From assembly GCF_023897065.1 (NCBI RefSeq), contig NZ_JAMHIV010000033.1, forward strand, positions 54,270-118,269: DNA of 64,000 nucleotides. Reading direction: 5' to 3'. The translations under genes and the position numbers were made by a program. The DNA is from Crossiella sp. SN42. GTDB taxonomy: Bacteria > Actinomycetota > Actinomycetes > Mycobacteriales > Pseudonocardiaceae. Shown here one piece after another: positions 52,101 to 63,200 of this stretch. Under the pieces are notes generated by a model. That model was given only the letters and a program-made list of their open reading frames with translations. It was not told where the DNA came from and did not search any database. The number at the start of each line of letters is the position of its first letter. The stretch's first letter is position 1.

Positions 52101-54239
52101 CAGTCCGCCCTGCCGCAGCCGGGAGTGCTCGGGCAGTTCGGCCCCGTCCAGCAGCACCACGGTGAACGGCTCGCGGGCGTGCGGAGCCGCGGTGCGGTCG
52201 AAGCCGGGTCGCTCGGTGAACGCGGGCCCCAGCAAGGACATCAGCTCGTCGTGCTCGGCGGCGTAGAGCCGGACCTCGCCCGCGGCGTCGCTGTCGGTGG
52301 GGTGCGCGGCGTGCGGCAGCCACTTCAGCCAGGCCCAGTCCGCAGCCCGCTCCGGACCGGCCAGCAGCGCGATCCGCAGTTCCTCCGGCGCGTGGAAGGA
52401 GACCAGCTGGGCGATCATCGCGCGCAGCAGGGCCCGCGGCCGGTCCTCGGTTCCGGTGACGCCGATGTGGGCGAAGCCGCGCAGGTACAGCGCGGTCGGG
52501 GTGTCCGGCACCGAGGTGTAGGCCCGGATGAACCGGCGCAGCGCGCTGGCGCACAACGGTTCCAGGTCCTCCACCGGCCGGGTCTCCGGCGGCACCAGGC
52601 GGATCAGCGAGCGCTGGGTGCCGGTGCCCACCCTGATCTCGGCGAAGTCGTCGTCGGATGGCCTGCGCTCCCACAGCCGGGGTCCGGCCGCGATGGTCCA
52701 CAGCCGGGCCGGGTCGGGGTGGTCGTAGGTGAGCGCGACCCGGTGCTCCAGGATGGCCTTGCGCACCTGTTTGCGCACCTGGCTGAGGTAGCGCAGGTAG
52801 TCCCGCCGCTCGCCCTTGAGCTTGCGCTTGCGGTCCCCCGCGGCGCGGCCGAGCTGCATGACCAGCATGCCGATGGTGGAGACCGCCATCAGCCCGGAGG
52901 CGATGTAGGTGACCGGCCCGGCGCCGGGGTTGGCGAACAGCAGCACGGTCGCGCCGGAGCCCAGCGCCATCGGCAGGTAGGTCATGGCCATGCTGATGTC
53001 GGCGGCCTGCGCCTCCGGCAGCGCGGGCGGACACGCCCCAGCGGAACTTGCTGCGCGCCAGCGGCGTCGTCTTCCCATGGGCAGCACCACCCAGCCGATG
53101 GCGGCCGCGCCCGCCAGCAGCACCGCGGCGGCGGCCACCAGCGCGGCACGCAGGACGCGCGGGTCGCCGGGGCCTTCCGGTGCGCGGGCGGGCACCGTCA
53201 CCGGTCCTGGCTTGGCGGCCTGCGCGCCCTGTTCTTCGGGCAGCACGGCGGTGACCGCGTTGTGCGGGTTGACCACGCCCCAGCCCAGTTCCCGGTCGGG
53301 GGCCCGGCGGGGCGGTGGGTCGGCGGTGGCTTCCAGGCGGTGCTTGACCTGGGTCGCGGTCAGCTCGGGCCGGTAGGCGCGCACCAGTGCGGCGACCCCG
53401 GCCACGAACGGCGCGGAGTAGCTGGTGCCGTTGTCCTGGAAGTGGCCTGGGCCGCGCGGGCCGACGCTGATCACGCCCTCCCCCGGCGCGGCCAGGTCCA
53501 GGAAGTCACCGGCCTCGGAGAACTGGGACCGGTTGCCCTGCTGGCCGATCGCGCCCACCGCGAGCACCTCGGGGTAGGCCGCGGGATAGCTGACCGGGTT
53601 GCCGTCCTGGGCGTTGTTGGCCGCGGCGGCGACCACCAGCACGTTGCGCTCGGCGGCGTAGCGGACCGCGGCGCGCAGCTCGTCGGTGCCGTAGACCGAG
53701 GTGACCGACACGTTGACCACCCCGGCCCCCTTGTCCACGGCCAGCCGGATGCCCTTGGCGATGCCGCTGACCGTGCCGTCGGAGGTGCCCACCGACTGCC
53801 GGATGGGCAGGATCCGGGCATCCGGGGCGATCCCGGCGAAGCCGACCCCGGTGGCGGGTTTGGCCGCGATGATCCCGGCCACGAAGGTGCCGTGCCCCGG
53901 ACAGTCCACAATGGACTTGGGACTGCCGGTGACGTCCAGCTCCTCCTGCACCCGGCCGGACAGCTGCGGCACCGAGCCGTCCACCCCGGTGTCCACCACG
54001 GCGACCAGCTGGCCCGCTCCCCTGGTCAGCGGCCAGACCCGTTGCGGGGCAAGGCGGTGCTGCGCCCACGGCACCTGGGCGACCAGCGAGGTGGAGCCGG
54101 GCAGGCATTTGCCGGAGAGGCCGCCCGGCGGGGTGAGCGGCGGCGCGACCGGGTCGCCCGGCGCGGGCTGGGCGGCGGCGGGCAGCCCGGTGGCGAGCAG
54201 CAGCAGGGCGGTCAGGCAGGTGGCGGCGGTGCGGTTCAT
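49164..54239 (-). CDS. mycP-eccC: Mycosin-EccC fusion (protease plus T7SS ATPase)
   Basis: One frame encodes 1,691 residues. Residues 1-390 are a mycosin: signal peptide, subtilisin triad Asp83 (VVDTGVD), His116 (GHGTF), Ser273 (GTSYSAP), and a C-terminal helix AALVAAAAVLLAGAAAIGWVVL. Without any stop, the frame enters EccC: two membrane helices (residues ~420-463) and three FtsK/SpoIIIE ATPase domains with Walker A GATGSGKS (near 51675), GAPQSGKS (near 50620) and GDTETGKT (near 49770). Only the first has a full Walker B glutamate (VVDEF); the others have VVDGW and LVDDY. The usual first ~20 residues of EccC are replaced by GRRRRWRAASS. EccC might also start at ATG 53078. The gene overlaps both neighbours by four bases. 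Confidence 0.88.
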   Translation of the reverse strand: MNRTAATCLTALLLLATGLPAAAQPAPGDPVAPPLTPPGGLSGKCLPGSTSLVAQVPWAQHRLAPQRVWPLTRGAGQLVAVVDTGVDGSVPQLSGRVQEELDVTGSPKSIVDCPGHGTFVAGIIAAKPATGVGFAGIAPDARILPIRQSVGTSDGTVSGIAKGIRLAVDKGAGVVNVSVTSVYGTDELRAAVRYAAERNVLVVAAAANNAQDGNPVSYPAAYPEVLAVGAIGQQGNRSQFSEAGDFLDLAAPGEGVISVGPRGPGHFQDNGTSYSAPFVAGVAALVRAYRPELTATQVKHRLEATADPPPRRAPDRELGWGVVNPHNAVTAVLPEEQGAQAAKPGPVTVPARAPEGPGDPRVLRAALVAAAAVLLAGAAAIGWVVLPMGRRRRWRAASSAGACPPALPEAQAADISMAMTYLPMALGSGATVLLFANPGAGPVTYIASGLMAVSTIGMLVMQLGRAAGDRKRKLKGERRDYLRYLSQVRKQVRKAILEHRVALTYDHPDPARLWTIAAGPRLWERRPSDDDFAEIRVGTGTQRSLIRLVPPETRPVEDLEPLCASALRRFIRAYTSVPDTPTALYLRGFAHIGVTGTEDRPRALLRAMIAQLVSFHAPEELRIALLAGPERAADWAWLKWLPHAAHPTDSDAAGEVRLYAAEHDELMSLLGPAFTERPGFDRTAAPHAREPFTVVLLDGAELPEHSRLRQGGLRNTVVLEAAADPEQLTGCDLVLHTEDGRLSTMDNYGRRPLGLPDGLSATKAEALARRLSPYRTGGVPDAAEPLAADFDLAQLLGIGDPRDFDVHALWRSNSRWGKLRLPIGLSADGSVVELDIKESAQGGMGPHGVLIGATGSGKSELLRTLVITLAVTHSSELLNFVLVDFKGGATFLGMEQLPHTSAVITNLADELPLVDRMQDALHGELVRRQELLRRSGHSSLREYEAARAQGATLDPMPTLFLVVDEFSELLASKAEFMDLFVMIGRLGRSLGVHLLLASQRLDEGRIHQLESHLSYRIALRTFSAMESRSVLGVPDAYELPSAPGNGFLKYDTTTLVRFKAGYVSAPPAAPVVTGGPAPLRRAAEVRPLGLTHQPLTPAEPVTGTEEAAAPQQDFSLLDVLIGRLRGQGPPARQVWLPPLAETPSLDSLLPGLDPSPERGLTALDWPGRGRLQAPVGVVDRPFEQVRDLLIADLSGGAGHVGVVGAPQSGKSTLVRTLLMALAVTHSPHEVQFYALDFGGGALGALNGLPHLGSVAGRLDTDRVRRTIAELSALLERREQDFARLGIDSMSAYRALRRESTVDDPYGDVFLVVDGWFTLRQDYEDLESRLSELASRGLGYGIHLVVTANRWSEIRPWLRDLLGTRYELRLGDPLESEIGSRIAASVPKEPGRGLTSDGLHFLGALPRVDGGTGVQDLQLATKVMIGELTACWPGEPAPPVRLLPLELPVADLPEPDGDLRIALGWDEQRLAPVHHDFETSPHLMVFGDTETGKTGLLRMLIQAILRRYTPAEARILLGDVRRELAEEVPAEYKIGYAVSGPALADLAVKAAGSMHKRLPGLEITPDRLRRRDWWQGPRLFVLVDDYELFGGGIGGPLEVLDPFLAQGADIGLHLVTARSSSSAIRAMMDPVLRRMWELGSPGLLLSYPKEEGKFLGEAAPRQLPPGRAQLVTRRGVSLIQLGHCPAPSQESR

Positions 54240-57200
54240 CCTGGCAGGCCTGCCTTTTCGCGTTCCTCGACCGGCTGGTCCAGCAGGTGTGCGCGCAGCC
54301 GCTGCCACACCGCGCGGACCTCGGCCAGCCGTTCCGGCGTGGTCCCGGCCAGGCCAAGGGTGACCACCGGACCGGCCGAGCCCGCCTGCCTGCTCCACAG
54401 CCCGCGATCGTCCGAAGTGGACACATCCTCGGCGTGGTGCAGCACCAGTCCGGCAGGCACCACCCGCACGAGTGTGTCGCCGGAGCGGAAGGTGTGCTCG
54501 TCCACCCTGGTCAGCCCGTGGCCCGGCGCCAGCCACCGCTCCGGCGGCAGCACCGCGGCCACCTGGGGCGCCTCGGCGGTGTTGCTGGGGACGTGTTGCA
54601 GCAGCTGGGCGTAGGGCGCCCAGCCCTCGGGGTCCAGGTCGAAGACGCGTACGGCGTCGCCGTCGCTGGTCCCGTTCACCGCGAGCACCGGCCGGCCGAG
54701 CTGGTCGGCGAGCTGGCGCGCGGTCCAGGCCGCGTCCCGCTGGGTGAGCACGATGCGCGCCTGGCCGGGCAGCTGGCCGGCGGCCTCGGCGATCTCGGCC
54801 GGGGTCAGCCCGCGCGCGGTGGCCACCAACAGGGTCTGCTGTTGCGTGGGCGGCAGGTCCAGCGGCGGCCAGCTGCCCCCGTGGTTGTCGCGCAACAGGA
54901 AGGCCTCACCGGTGGGCACCAGCGTTAGGTCCGATGTGGACAGTGCGATCGGCTCGGGCCGGGACACATCCGGCGGGGCGAGGTCGGCCGGGGTCGGCTG
55001 GCTGTCGCTGCCCAGCCGGTTCCGGTGCGCCAGCAGGGTCTCGTCGGTGGCGAACATGGCGGTGAGGTCGGCCATCTTGGCGTCGTTGCCCGCCTCGCCG
55101 GAGTAGCGGAAGTGCCGGTTGTCCGGGGTGCGCGCCAGCTGCTCGCCGTCGGGGAGGAAGCGGTTGGTGAAGGCGTTGGGCCCCCGGTGCTCGTGGCCGT
55201 CCGCGTCGAGGAAGCTGCTGTTCCTGGTGTAGGAGGAGAAGTCCGCCTGGTAGTACTGGTGGAACTCCTCGAACAGCTTCCTGGTCTCGGCCGCCGTGCC
55301 CTCGCCGTGCTTGCGGGCCAGCCGGTCCAGGAAGGCGAAGGTCTCATCGGCGGTGAGCTTGCCGCGCAGGTAGAAGCCGAACGGGTCGGAGTCCATCACC
55401 GCGACGGCCAGCCGGAAGTCCCGGTCGCTGCTCCACAGGCCACGGAAGCGCCGCACCAGCTGCGCGGCCAGCAGGTGCTCGGGTTCCCGGTCGTGCACCT
55501 CGTAGCCGTCGCCGAACTGGTTCTTCGCGTTGTTCTTCTCGATGTCGTGGAACAGGATCGCCTTGGCGAAGGCCTCCACCGGCACGAACCTGTCTGCGTG
55601 CGACTCGTGCGCGGTGAGCTTGAGGTACTGGCCCAGCACCATCTGCGCGTGCTCGTGGAAGGTGTGCCCGTTGGGCTGGCTGGGCGTGCGGTCCGGGCCC
55701 TTGTCCGGGGTGCGCGGCTCGGTGCACACCGCGTCGAATTTGCGGGCCAGGTCCCGGGGGTACTTGGTGCGCAACAGTTCCACCAGGTCCCGGGTGGAGC
55801 TGCCCTCGCCGAGCATCCGGTTGAGCTGGTCGCCGGTGGCGCGCTGCTCCCGCCACTCCTGTTCCCGGTTGGCCTTCCACTCGGCGTAGCTGTTGGGGAA
55901 CGCGGCAGGGCGCTGGAGCAGCAGGTCTTGGTCGAAGCTCACCGTGAAGCGGCCGTTTTCCTGGGTCAGGCGGGCGCCGATGGCCGCGGCGGTGGCCATC
56001 TGGTTCAGGCTCTCGGTCAGCCTGGGCAGCTGGTCCGGCGTGACCGTTGACTCGACCACCACGTTGCCCAGGACGGGGTTCAGCTCGGCGCCCATCCTGA
56101 CCGTGCCCGCGGCCTTGCGCAGGTCCGCGTTGGTCTTCTCCCAGGTCTTCGCGTCGAACCGGTTGTCGGCAAAGGTGATCTCGATGGTGTCCCCGGCCAC
56201 CACGGCGGCGGCTGTGGTGGTCGGCCTGACCTGCCGGGCCACGTTGGTCAGCGTCGCGGCCAGTCCGTCCAGCTTGGCCGGGTTGAGGAGTTCGGGGGCG
56301 AACCGGACGGTGAACCGCTGGACCTCCAGGGTCACCGTCGCACCCCGGTCCGCGGCGCTGATCGCCTTGCCCAGGTTGGCCATCAGCCGTTCCAGCTTCG
56401 CCGGGTCGAAGACGGGCACGTTGAAGTCGATCTTCGTGCGGTCCACGTCGGCGGCCAGCACCGCGCCGATCTCGGCCTGGGTGGCCAGTTCCGGCAGGCC
56501 CTCCATCAGCTTGGTGATCTCGGTCTGCTCGACCTGGCGGAAGGTGAACCCGGCCAGTGCCGCCTCGGCCCGCTCCCTGGCCAGCTGAGGCACCTGCTGG
56601 GCGAGGGACCGCTGGAACTTCGGGTCCAGCACGGCCAGCACCGGGTGGTTGTCCAGGGCCTGTTCGGTCTGCCTGGTCAGCTCCGCGAGCACCTCGCCCA
56701 CCACCAGCTCGCGCAGCTGGTCGGCGCTGGAGCGCGCCAGGTCCTGCTGCCGGAAGGCGGTGAGCGCGGCGTCGGTCACCGGGCCGAGCACCTGCTCGCG
56801 CACCACCGCAGGCACCGAGCCGGTGTTGACCTCCAACTCGGGCAGGGTCACCGCGTCCAGGCGGCCTCGCGCGTCGGTCACGACCCGCTCCCGGAAGGCC
56901 CGCGCCCGCTCACCGTAGAGCCAGCTCTGCTTCTTGCCCTGGACCCGGGTCGGCTCCGGCAAGGTGCTCAGGTCCTGGAACTGCTGCTGTAGCGCGGCTT
57001 TCAGGTGCGGACGGATCTCGGTGGCCAGTGCGATCCTGCTGTCCTCGGTGAGCAGGGCCAGGTCCGGGTGGTTGACGAGGCCTCCGGTGCGCTGGTCGGT
57101 GCCCTTGACCGGAGCGCCGAAGGCCAGCGCGTCACTGAGCGGGTTGAGCACCAGGTCCTCGAAGGAGGTGGGCTTCTTGCCCGGCTTGCCGGTTCTGCGC

Positions 57201-60200
57201 ACCAGTTCCGCCATCGCGGTGTCGGTCTTGGGCACCGTGCCGCTGGGGGTGCCCTGGCGCAGGAAGGCGTCCAGCTCACGCAGTCCGTTGTCCAGCACGG
57301 CTTGCACCACGCGGTCCCGCACAGTCGCCAGCACCCGGCCCCGATCGGCCTCGGGCGGCGCGGTGAGCCCCTCCGGCAGGGTGCCCGCACTGGGCTTGAG
57401 CACCTCGTCGGCGACCTTGGCGACCATGTTCGCGCCGGGGCCGTGGGTGTTGAGGAACTCGTTGAGCCGCTTCTCCCGCGCGGGCGGGCTGAGGTCCGGC
57501 AGCGAAGTCTCGGTGTCACCGGGGATCTGGGTGGCGTCCCGCTCGAACAGGGCCTCGGGGAACCGGGTGCCGTGCCCGGACTGGGTTTCCAGCCAGGTGT
57601 AGTAATGCTCGCGCAGGTCCGCCGCGAGCCGGTGCAGCTGGTTCGGGTCGTTGCGGAAGCCGTCGAAGACCTCGGTGCCGTCCTGCTCGCGGGTGGCGGC
57701 GAACCACGGGTTGTAGGCCAGCGGCGTGCGCGCCGGGTCGGGGCTGAAGTTCCGGTTCAGGCCCAAGCGCTCGTAGAGGTCGGCGACCGGCCGGATCCGC
57801 CCGGCCCGTGTCGACTGGTCCAGCGTCTCCTGACCGGCGGGCAGGTAGGTGATCAGGGAGCCGGGGCGGGCGGTGGCCATCAGCGGGCCGAGGTGCCCGC
57901 CACCGATGCCGAACTGGTTGCCATCCCCGCGCTGGTCGACGTTGACGGTGTTCTTGTGCAGCACCGAACCGGTGTGCCCCTCGACCGCGGTCTCCTGGGT
58001 GAACCGCTGGTACGTCTCCAGCGGCACCAGCCAGGAGCGCAGCACCGGCTGGGGATTGAGCGCCTGCATCTTCGGCTGTTTCGCGTCCTCGAGGTACTTG
58101 GCCAGCCACTGCACCGCGCGCAGCGGCCGTCCGCCGCCTGCCCACAGCCCACCGTTGGCGCCGCTGGAGATGTGCACCATTCCGCTGTCCGGGTCCTGCT
58201 GGATGTCCTTGAAGTCGGAGAGGACCTGCTGGCCCAGCGGCCCGTCCTTGAAGTCCTCCGGCTTGAAGACCGCGGTGTAGAGGCGGACGAAGTGCTCGCC
58301 GCGGATGGTCTCGACCTCCATCTCGCTGCGGTGCAGGGCGGCCAGCTTGTCGCCCTCGGTGATCCGGCTGGAACCGGGGTAGCTGATGTCCGGCCGTCCG
58401 ATGTGGACGTTCTCCACCACCCCTTGGTAGCGGCCGTCGGCGGTGCGCAGCACGTGCACGGGCACACCGGTGGGCGGGCCGAAGGTGCTGAAGCCGCCGT
58501 CGCACTCGAACACGTGCACCTGGAGCCCGGCCGCCTCGGCCAGCGCCTGCTCGCTGGTGGCGGTGGCCGCGTGTTCGCGCAGCAGCCGCCGCGGCCCTTT
58601 CTCCACTGTGGACAGACCGGTGTCCAGGGCGCTGGCGAAGGTCTCCAGCCGGGTGCCGCCGCGGACCGGGACCGGGTCCACGCCGTGGCGGTCCAGCTGG
58701 GTGCGCAGCGGTGCGGGCACCGGCTCGATCCCGTGCACCGGCAGCGCACCCTGGGCGATCCGGTTGATCAGCCACAGGTGCCGGGGCATCAGCTGCACGT
58801 CGTCCTCGTGCACCCGCACGCCCATCAGGCCGGAGTCCTGGTGCACGCCACTGGGGTGGATGTCGCCGCGCGGGCGCAGCAGCACGCGGGCGGTGTCCGG
58901 CTGGCCGGGGTTCGAGCGTTCGGCGTACTCGTCGGGCAGGCCGAAGTAGTGCGCGATCTCGTGTGCCAGCACCGAGTCCGAGGCGGTGACCGACCAGTGC
59001 TGCTGGGTGCTCCGGCCCTGTTCGCCGACCTTGACCGTGGTGTGCGCGAGTTCCGGCCGGTCCACGAACTCCACGGTGGCGGCGAACTGGTCGCCGCCGG
59101 GCAGCCGGTGGCCCTGGTCGAGCAGCCTGCGCACCCCGTCCTGGGCCCGCTGCTTGACCTGCTCGACCTGCTCGTGGGTGACCCTGCCCTCGGCGGCCAG
59201 GTGCACCCGCAGGGTGAACTCCTGCACCGCGCCGCGGTCCGGCACCTCGATCCGCCGGTGGTCGTAGCGGATCAGGCCTTCGTAGTGCGGCACCAGTCCA
59301 CTGGTCACCGGCGCGTTCTCGGCTGCCTTGAACCGGGCGTCGCCGCGCACGTCGAGCACACTCGTGTTGACCGTGCGCACCGGCGCGTTCTGCCTGGCCT
59401 CGGCCCAGTCGTTGCGGTTCAGCGCGGTGTCCGCGCGGTCGAACCAGGGCGCGGTGCCGCGTTCGCTGTGCCGCCAGCCCTCGTCGTCGGCGACCTTGGA
59501 CCCGTTGTCCACCTTCGGTTCCGGCCAGCCGCGGCCGGTCGTGTCGGCGGGCGGGCCGGTCGGCGCCTGCCGGGTCTCGGCCGCGGCCTGGGCCGCGCGC
59601 TGCCGCTGGATGGCCTCGTCGGTGGCGAACAGCGCGCGCAGGTCCTCGAACATCTGCTTCAGCGGCGGGACGCCGTCGGCAGGCGGGGCGTACTGGAGGG
59701 TGCGGCCGTCCGGGGTGAACAGCGGCCGGTCCTGCGGGTCGGTGGCGAACCGGTTGCTGAAGTGGTTCGGCCCGGTCTGCTGTTGACCAGCTCGGTCGAG
59801 ATAGCTGCTGTACCTGGTGTAGGAGGAGAAGTCGGCCTGGTAGTACTGGTGGAACTCCTCGAACAGCTTCCTGGTCTCGGCCGGGGTGCCCTCGCCGTAC
59901 TTGCCGGCCAGCCGGTCGATGAACGCGAATGTGTCCTCTTTGGACAGTTTGCCGCGCAGGTAGAAGCCGAACGGGTCGGAGTCCACGATCGCGGTGGCCA
60001 GCCGGAAGTCCCGGTCGCTGCTCCACAGGCCACGGAAGCGCTGCATCAGCTGCACCGCGAGCAGGTGCTCCGGTTCCCGGTCGTGCAGCTCGTACCCCTC
60101 GCCGAACTGGTTCTTGGCGTTGACCTTCTCGATGTCGTGGAACAGGATCGCCTTGGCCAGCGCCTCCACCGGCACGAACCGCGTGCCGTCATTCTCCAGC

Positions 60201-63200
60201 GTGGTGAGCTTGAGGTACTGGCCGAGCACCATCTGCGCGTGCTCGTAGAAGGTGAACGCGTCCTTGGTCTCCTGGGTGCGGATCGGCTTCAGGGTGTGCT
60301 TGGTGCACACCTCGTCGAACTTGTGGTCCAGGTCCGCGTGGAAGTCCGCGATCAGCCGCTGGACCAGCGCGGTGGCCTTGTGCTCCGGGGTGTCGTCGCT
60401 GTCCAGCAACGCTTTCAGCGCCTCGCCGGTGGCCCGCTGGGTCAGCCGGGTCTGCTCCTGCTCGGCCCGCCAGCGCGCGTAGTCGTTGGGGAACGGATCC
60501 GCCTCGGTGCCCAGCAGCCTCGGCTGGTAGGCCACCGTCAGCCTGCCGTCGCCGGTGGTGGTCACCAGCCCGCCGATCTCGGCCTTGGCGATCACCTGGC
60601 TGACTCCCCTGGTCAGGTTCGCCACCCGGCGCTCATCGGCCAGCCGGGAGCGAAGGTCGAGGGTGAGCCCGCCCTCGCCGGTCAGCAGCGCGCTGACGCC
60701 CTCCTGCTTGGCGAACTCGCGCACCGTCTCAGTCAGCTCGGCGATCCGCGCCGGGTCCGTGTGCTGGTTGTTCAGCTCGACCCGGAACTGGCCGGGCCGC
60801 AGTGTCAGCGTCGGGGTCTGGTCCGGCGTGGTGCTCGCCGCCGCGAGGTCTTGCCGCACCTGGGCGACCAGGGCCGGGTCGGTCTGCGGGGAGGCGAACC
60901 GCACCGTGAGCAGGTTGGCGCTGTCGGCGGTGATCTCGGCCTTGATCCGCTGGTCGAGCGTCCGCTTGAGCTGCGCGCTGAGCCGGTTCAGGTCCGCATC
61001 CGACAGCGGGCGGGAGAGCTGCACGGCGATCGCGGCCGGGTCGGCGACCACCTTGCCCAGTCCCGAGTTCTCGACCAACGGGGTGAGTTTCGCCAGCAGG
61101 CCGTCGATCCTGGCCTGGTTCCACAGCCGGGACTCGAACCCAATGGTGTTGTTCGTTGTGTCCACAGTGGACACCAGTCCAGCGCCCTCCTGCCTGGCCA
61201 CCTCGGCCAGGCCGGCCTTGAGGTCGCTGACCGTGCCGGGGTCGCTGATCTTGACGTCGAAGTCGATCCGGAACCTGGCCGGCCGCGGTTCCACCCGCAC
61301 GTCGAGCTTTGCCTCGTTGATCGCCTTGTTCAGGTTGTCCATCAGCGTGTCCGCGACGATCGGGCCGCTGAACTCCACCGCGACCTGGTTGGTGGCGGAG
61401 TCGGCCCGCACCTGCCCGGTGAGCTTGGACTTGGTGATCGTGTTGTCCAGCAGCTGGGTCAGCGCGGTGACCTTGTTGCCCGGTGTGCCGTCCGGGAACC
61501 GCAAGGTGATCGCGTCGGGGTCGAGGGTCAGCGCGCCGACCCCGTGGGTGTCGACCACCGCACCCAGGCGCTTGCCCAGCTCGGTGATCTGCTCCGGGTT
61601 CCACCGCTGCCGGTCGAAGTCCACCGCGACCCGGTTCAGGCCGACCGAGGCGACCAAATCGATCCCGGTGCCCCTGGCCGACTTCGCCGCATCCGCCAGC
61701 ACGGCGGCGACCTTGTCCGGGTTCCACATCCGGGAGTTGAAGTCGACCTTGATCCGGTCGGCGTCCGCGGCCAGCAGCGCGCCGATCTCGGCCTGGGAGG
61801 CCAGCTCCGGCAGGCGGCCCATCAGTTCGGCGACCTTGGTCGGGTCGATGTCGGTGAAGACGAAGGACTTCAGCCCCTCGGTCACCCGCGCGCTGACCTG
61901 GGTGGCGACCGTGCTGGCCAGCTCCGCACGCTGCCCCTGCTCCAGCAGCCGCATCAGCGCCCGCTCGTTGATCGCCTGCTCGGTGGCCGCGCTCAGCCGG
62001 TCCAGCACGTTCTCCCGCACCAGGGTGCGCAGGTCCTCGGCTGTGCGGCCCAACAGGTTCTGCTCGCGGAAGTCGGCCAGCGCCTCGGCGGTGGCCGGGC
62101 TGATGATCTTCGGTCCCAGCGCCTCGGTCAGTTGCTTCTTGCCGATCTCCAGCTCCGGCACGGGCACGTTGTCACCGAACAGCTGCTCCCGCAGGTCCGT
62201 CGGCAGCTTGGCCGGGTCGATCTGCAGCGCGGTGTCGCTCTCGTCGTCGCGGAGATCGCGCAGCACCAGCTCCTGGAACTTCGCCAGCCGATCACCGGTG
62301 AGCCAGCCAGCGCCCCGGCCAGGGATCTTGTCCAGTTCCCGCAAGGCCGCCGGCGTGAGCTGCCGCTGCACGGCCGCTTTCACCTGGGGCAGCACGATCT
62401 CAGCGAGCGCGTTCCGGCTCGGCTCGGTGAGCAGGCTGAGGTCCGGCTGGGTGCCGATGCCCTCGAACCGGCGCTTCTTCACCGTGGTCCCGTCCCACAC
62501 CGCCCTGGCCAGCGGCTCCAGCACACCGTCGGTGAAGGACACCTGGACCTTGTTCACCTTGCCCGGCCCGTTCTCCACCATCTTCTGGAACTCGGCCAGC
62601 GAGTTGCGCGCGAGCTGGACGCGCACCGCGGCCAGTCCGGCGTTCAGCCCGTCGGCGAGCAGGGTGCCCCGCACCGCGGTCAGCACCGCTCCGGCGTCGG
62701 CCGCCTGGGTGGTGGGCATCTTGTGCAGCTGTTCGCGCACCACGACCCAGCTGGCGGTGAGCACCTGCGACTCGACCGCGGCCACGGTTTCCTTGCCGGG
62801 ACCGACGGTGTTGAGGAACTCGTTCAGCCGCCGCTGCCGCGTGGTCGGGCTCTGGTCCGGCAGCGGGGTCGTGGTGCCGCCGGGGAGCTGGGTGGCATCC
62901 GGCTGGATCAGCGCGTCCGGGATCGTGGTGCCCGCAGGGGCCCGGTTCTGCTGCCAGGTGAGGTAGTGCTCGCGCAGGTCCGAGGCGATCCGGTGCAGCT
63001 CGCCCGGATCGTTGCGGAAACCGATGCCGCCCGCGCTCTTCGCGGTCAGCCATGGGTTGTAGGCCATGCCGAGCACGTCGGGGCGGAACTCCCGGCTCAG
63101 CCCGACCCGCTCGTACAGGTCAGCCACCGGCCGGACCCGCCCGCCCAGCTCGTCCGGCGGCGGGGTCTCCGAGTACGGCAGATAGGTCTCCAGCGAACCC

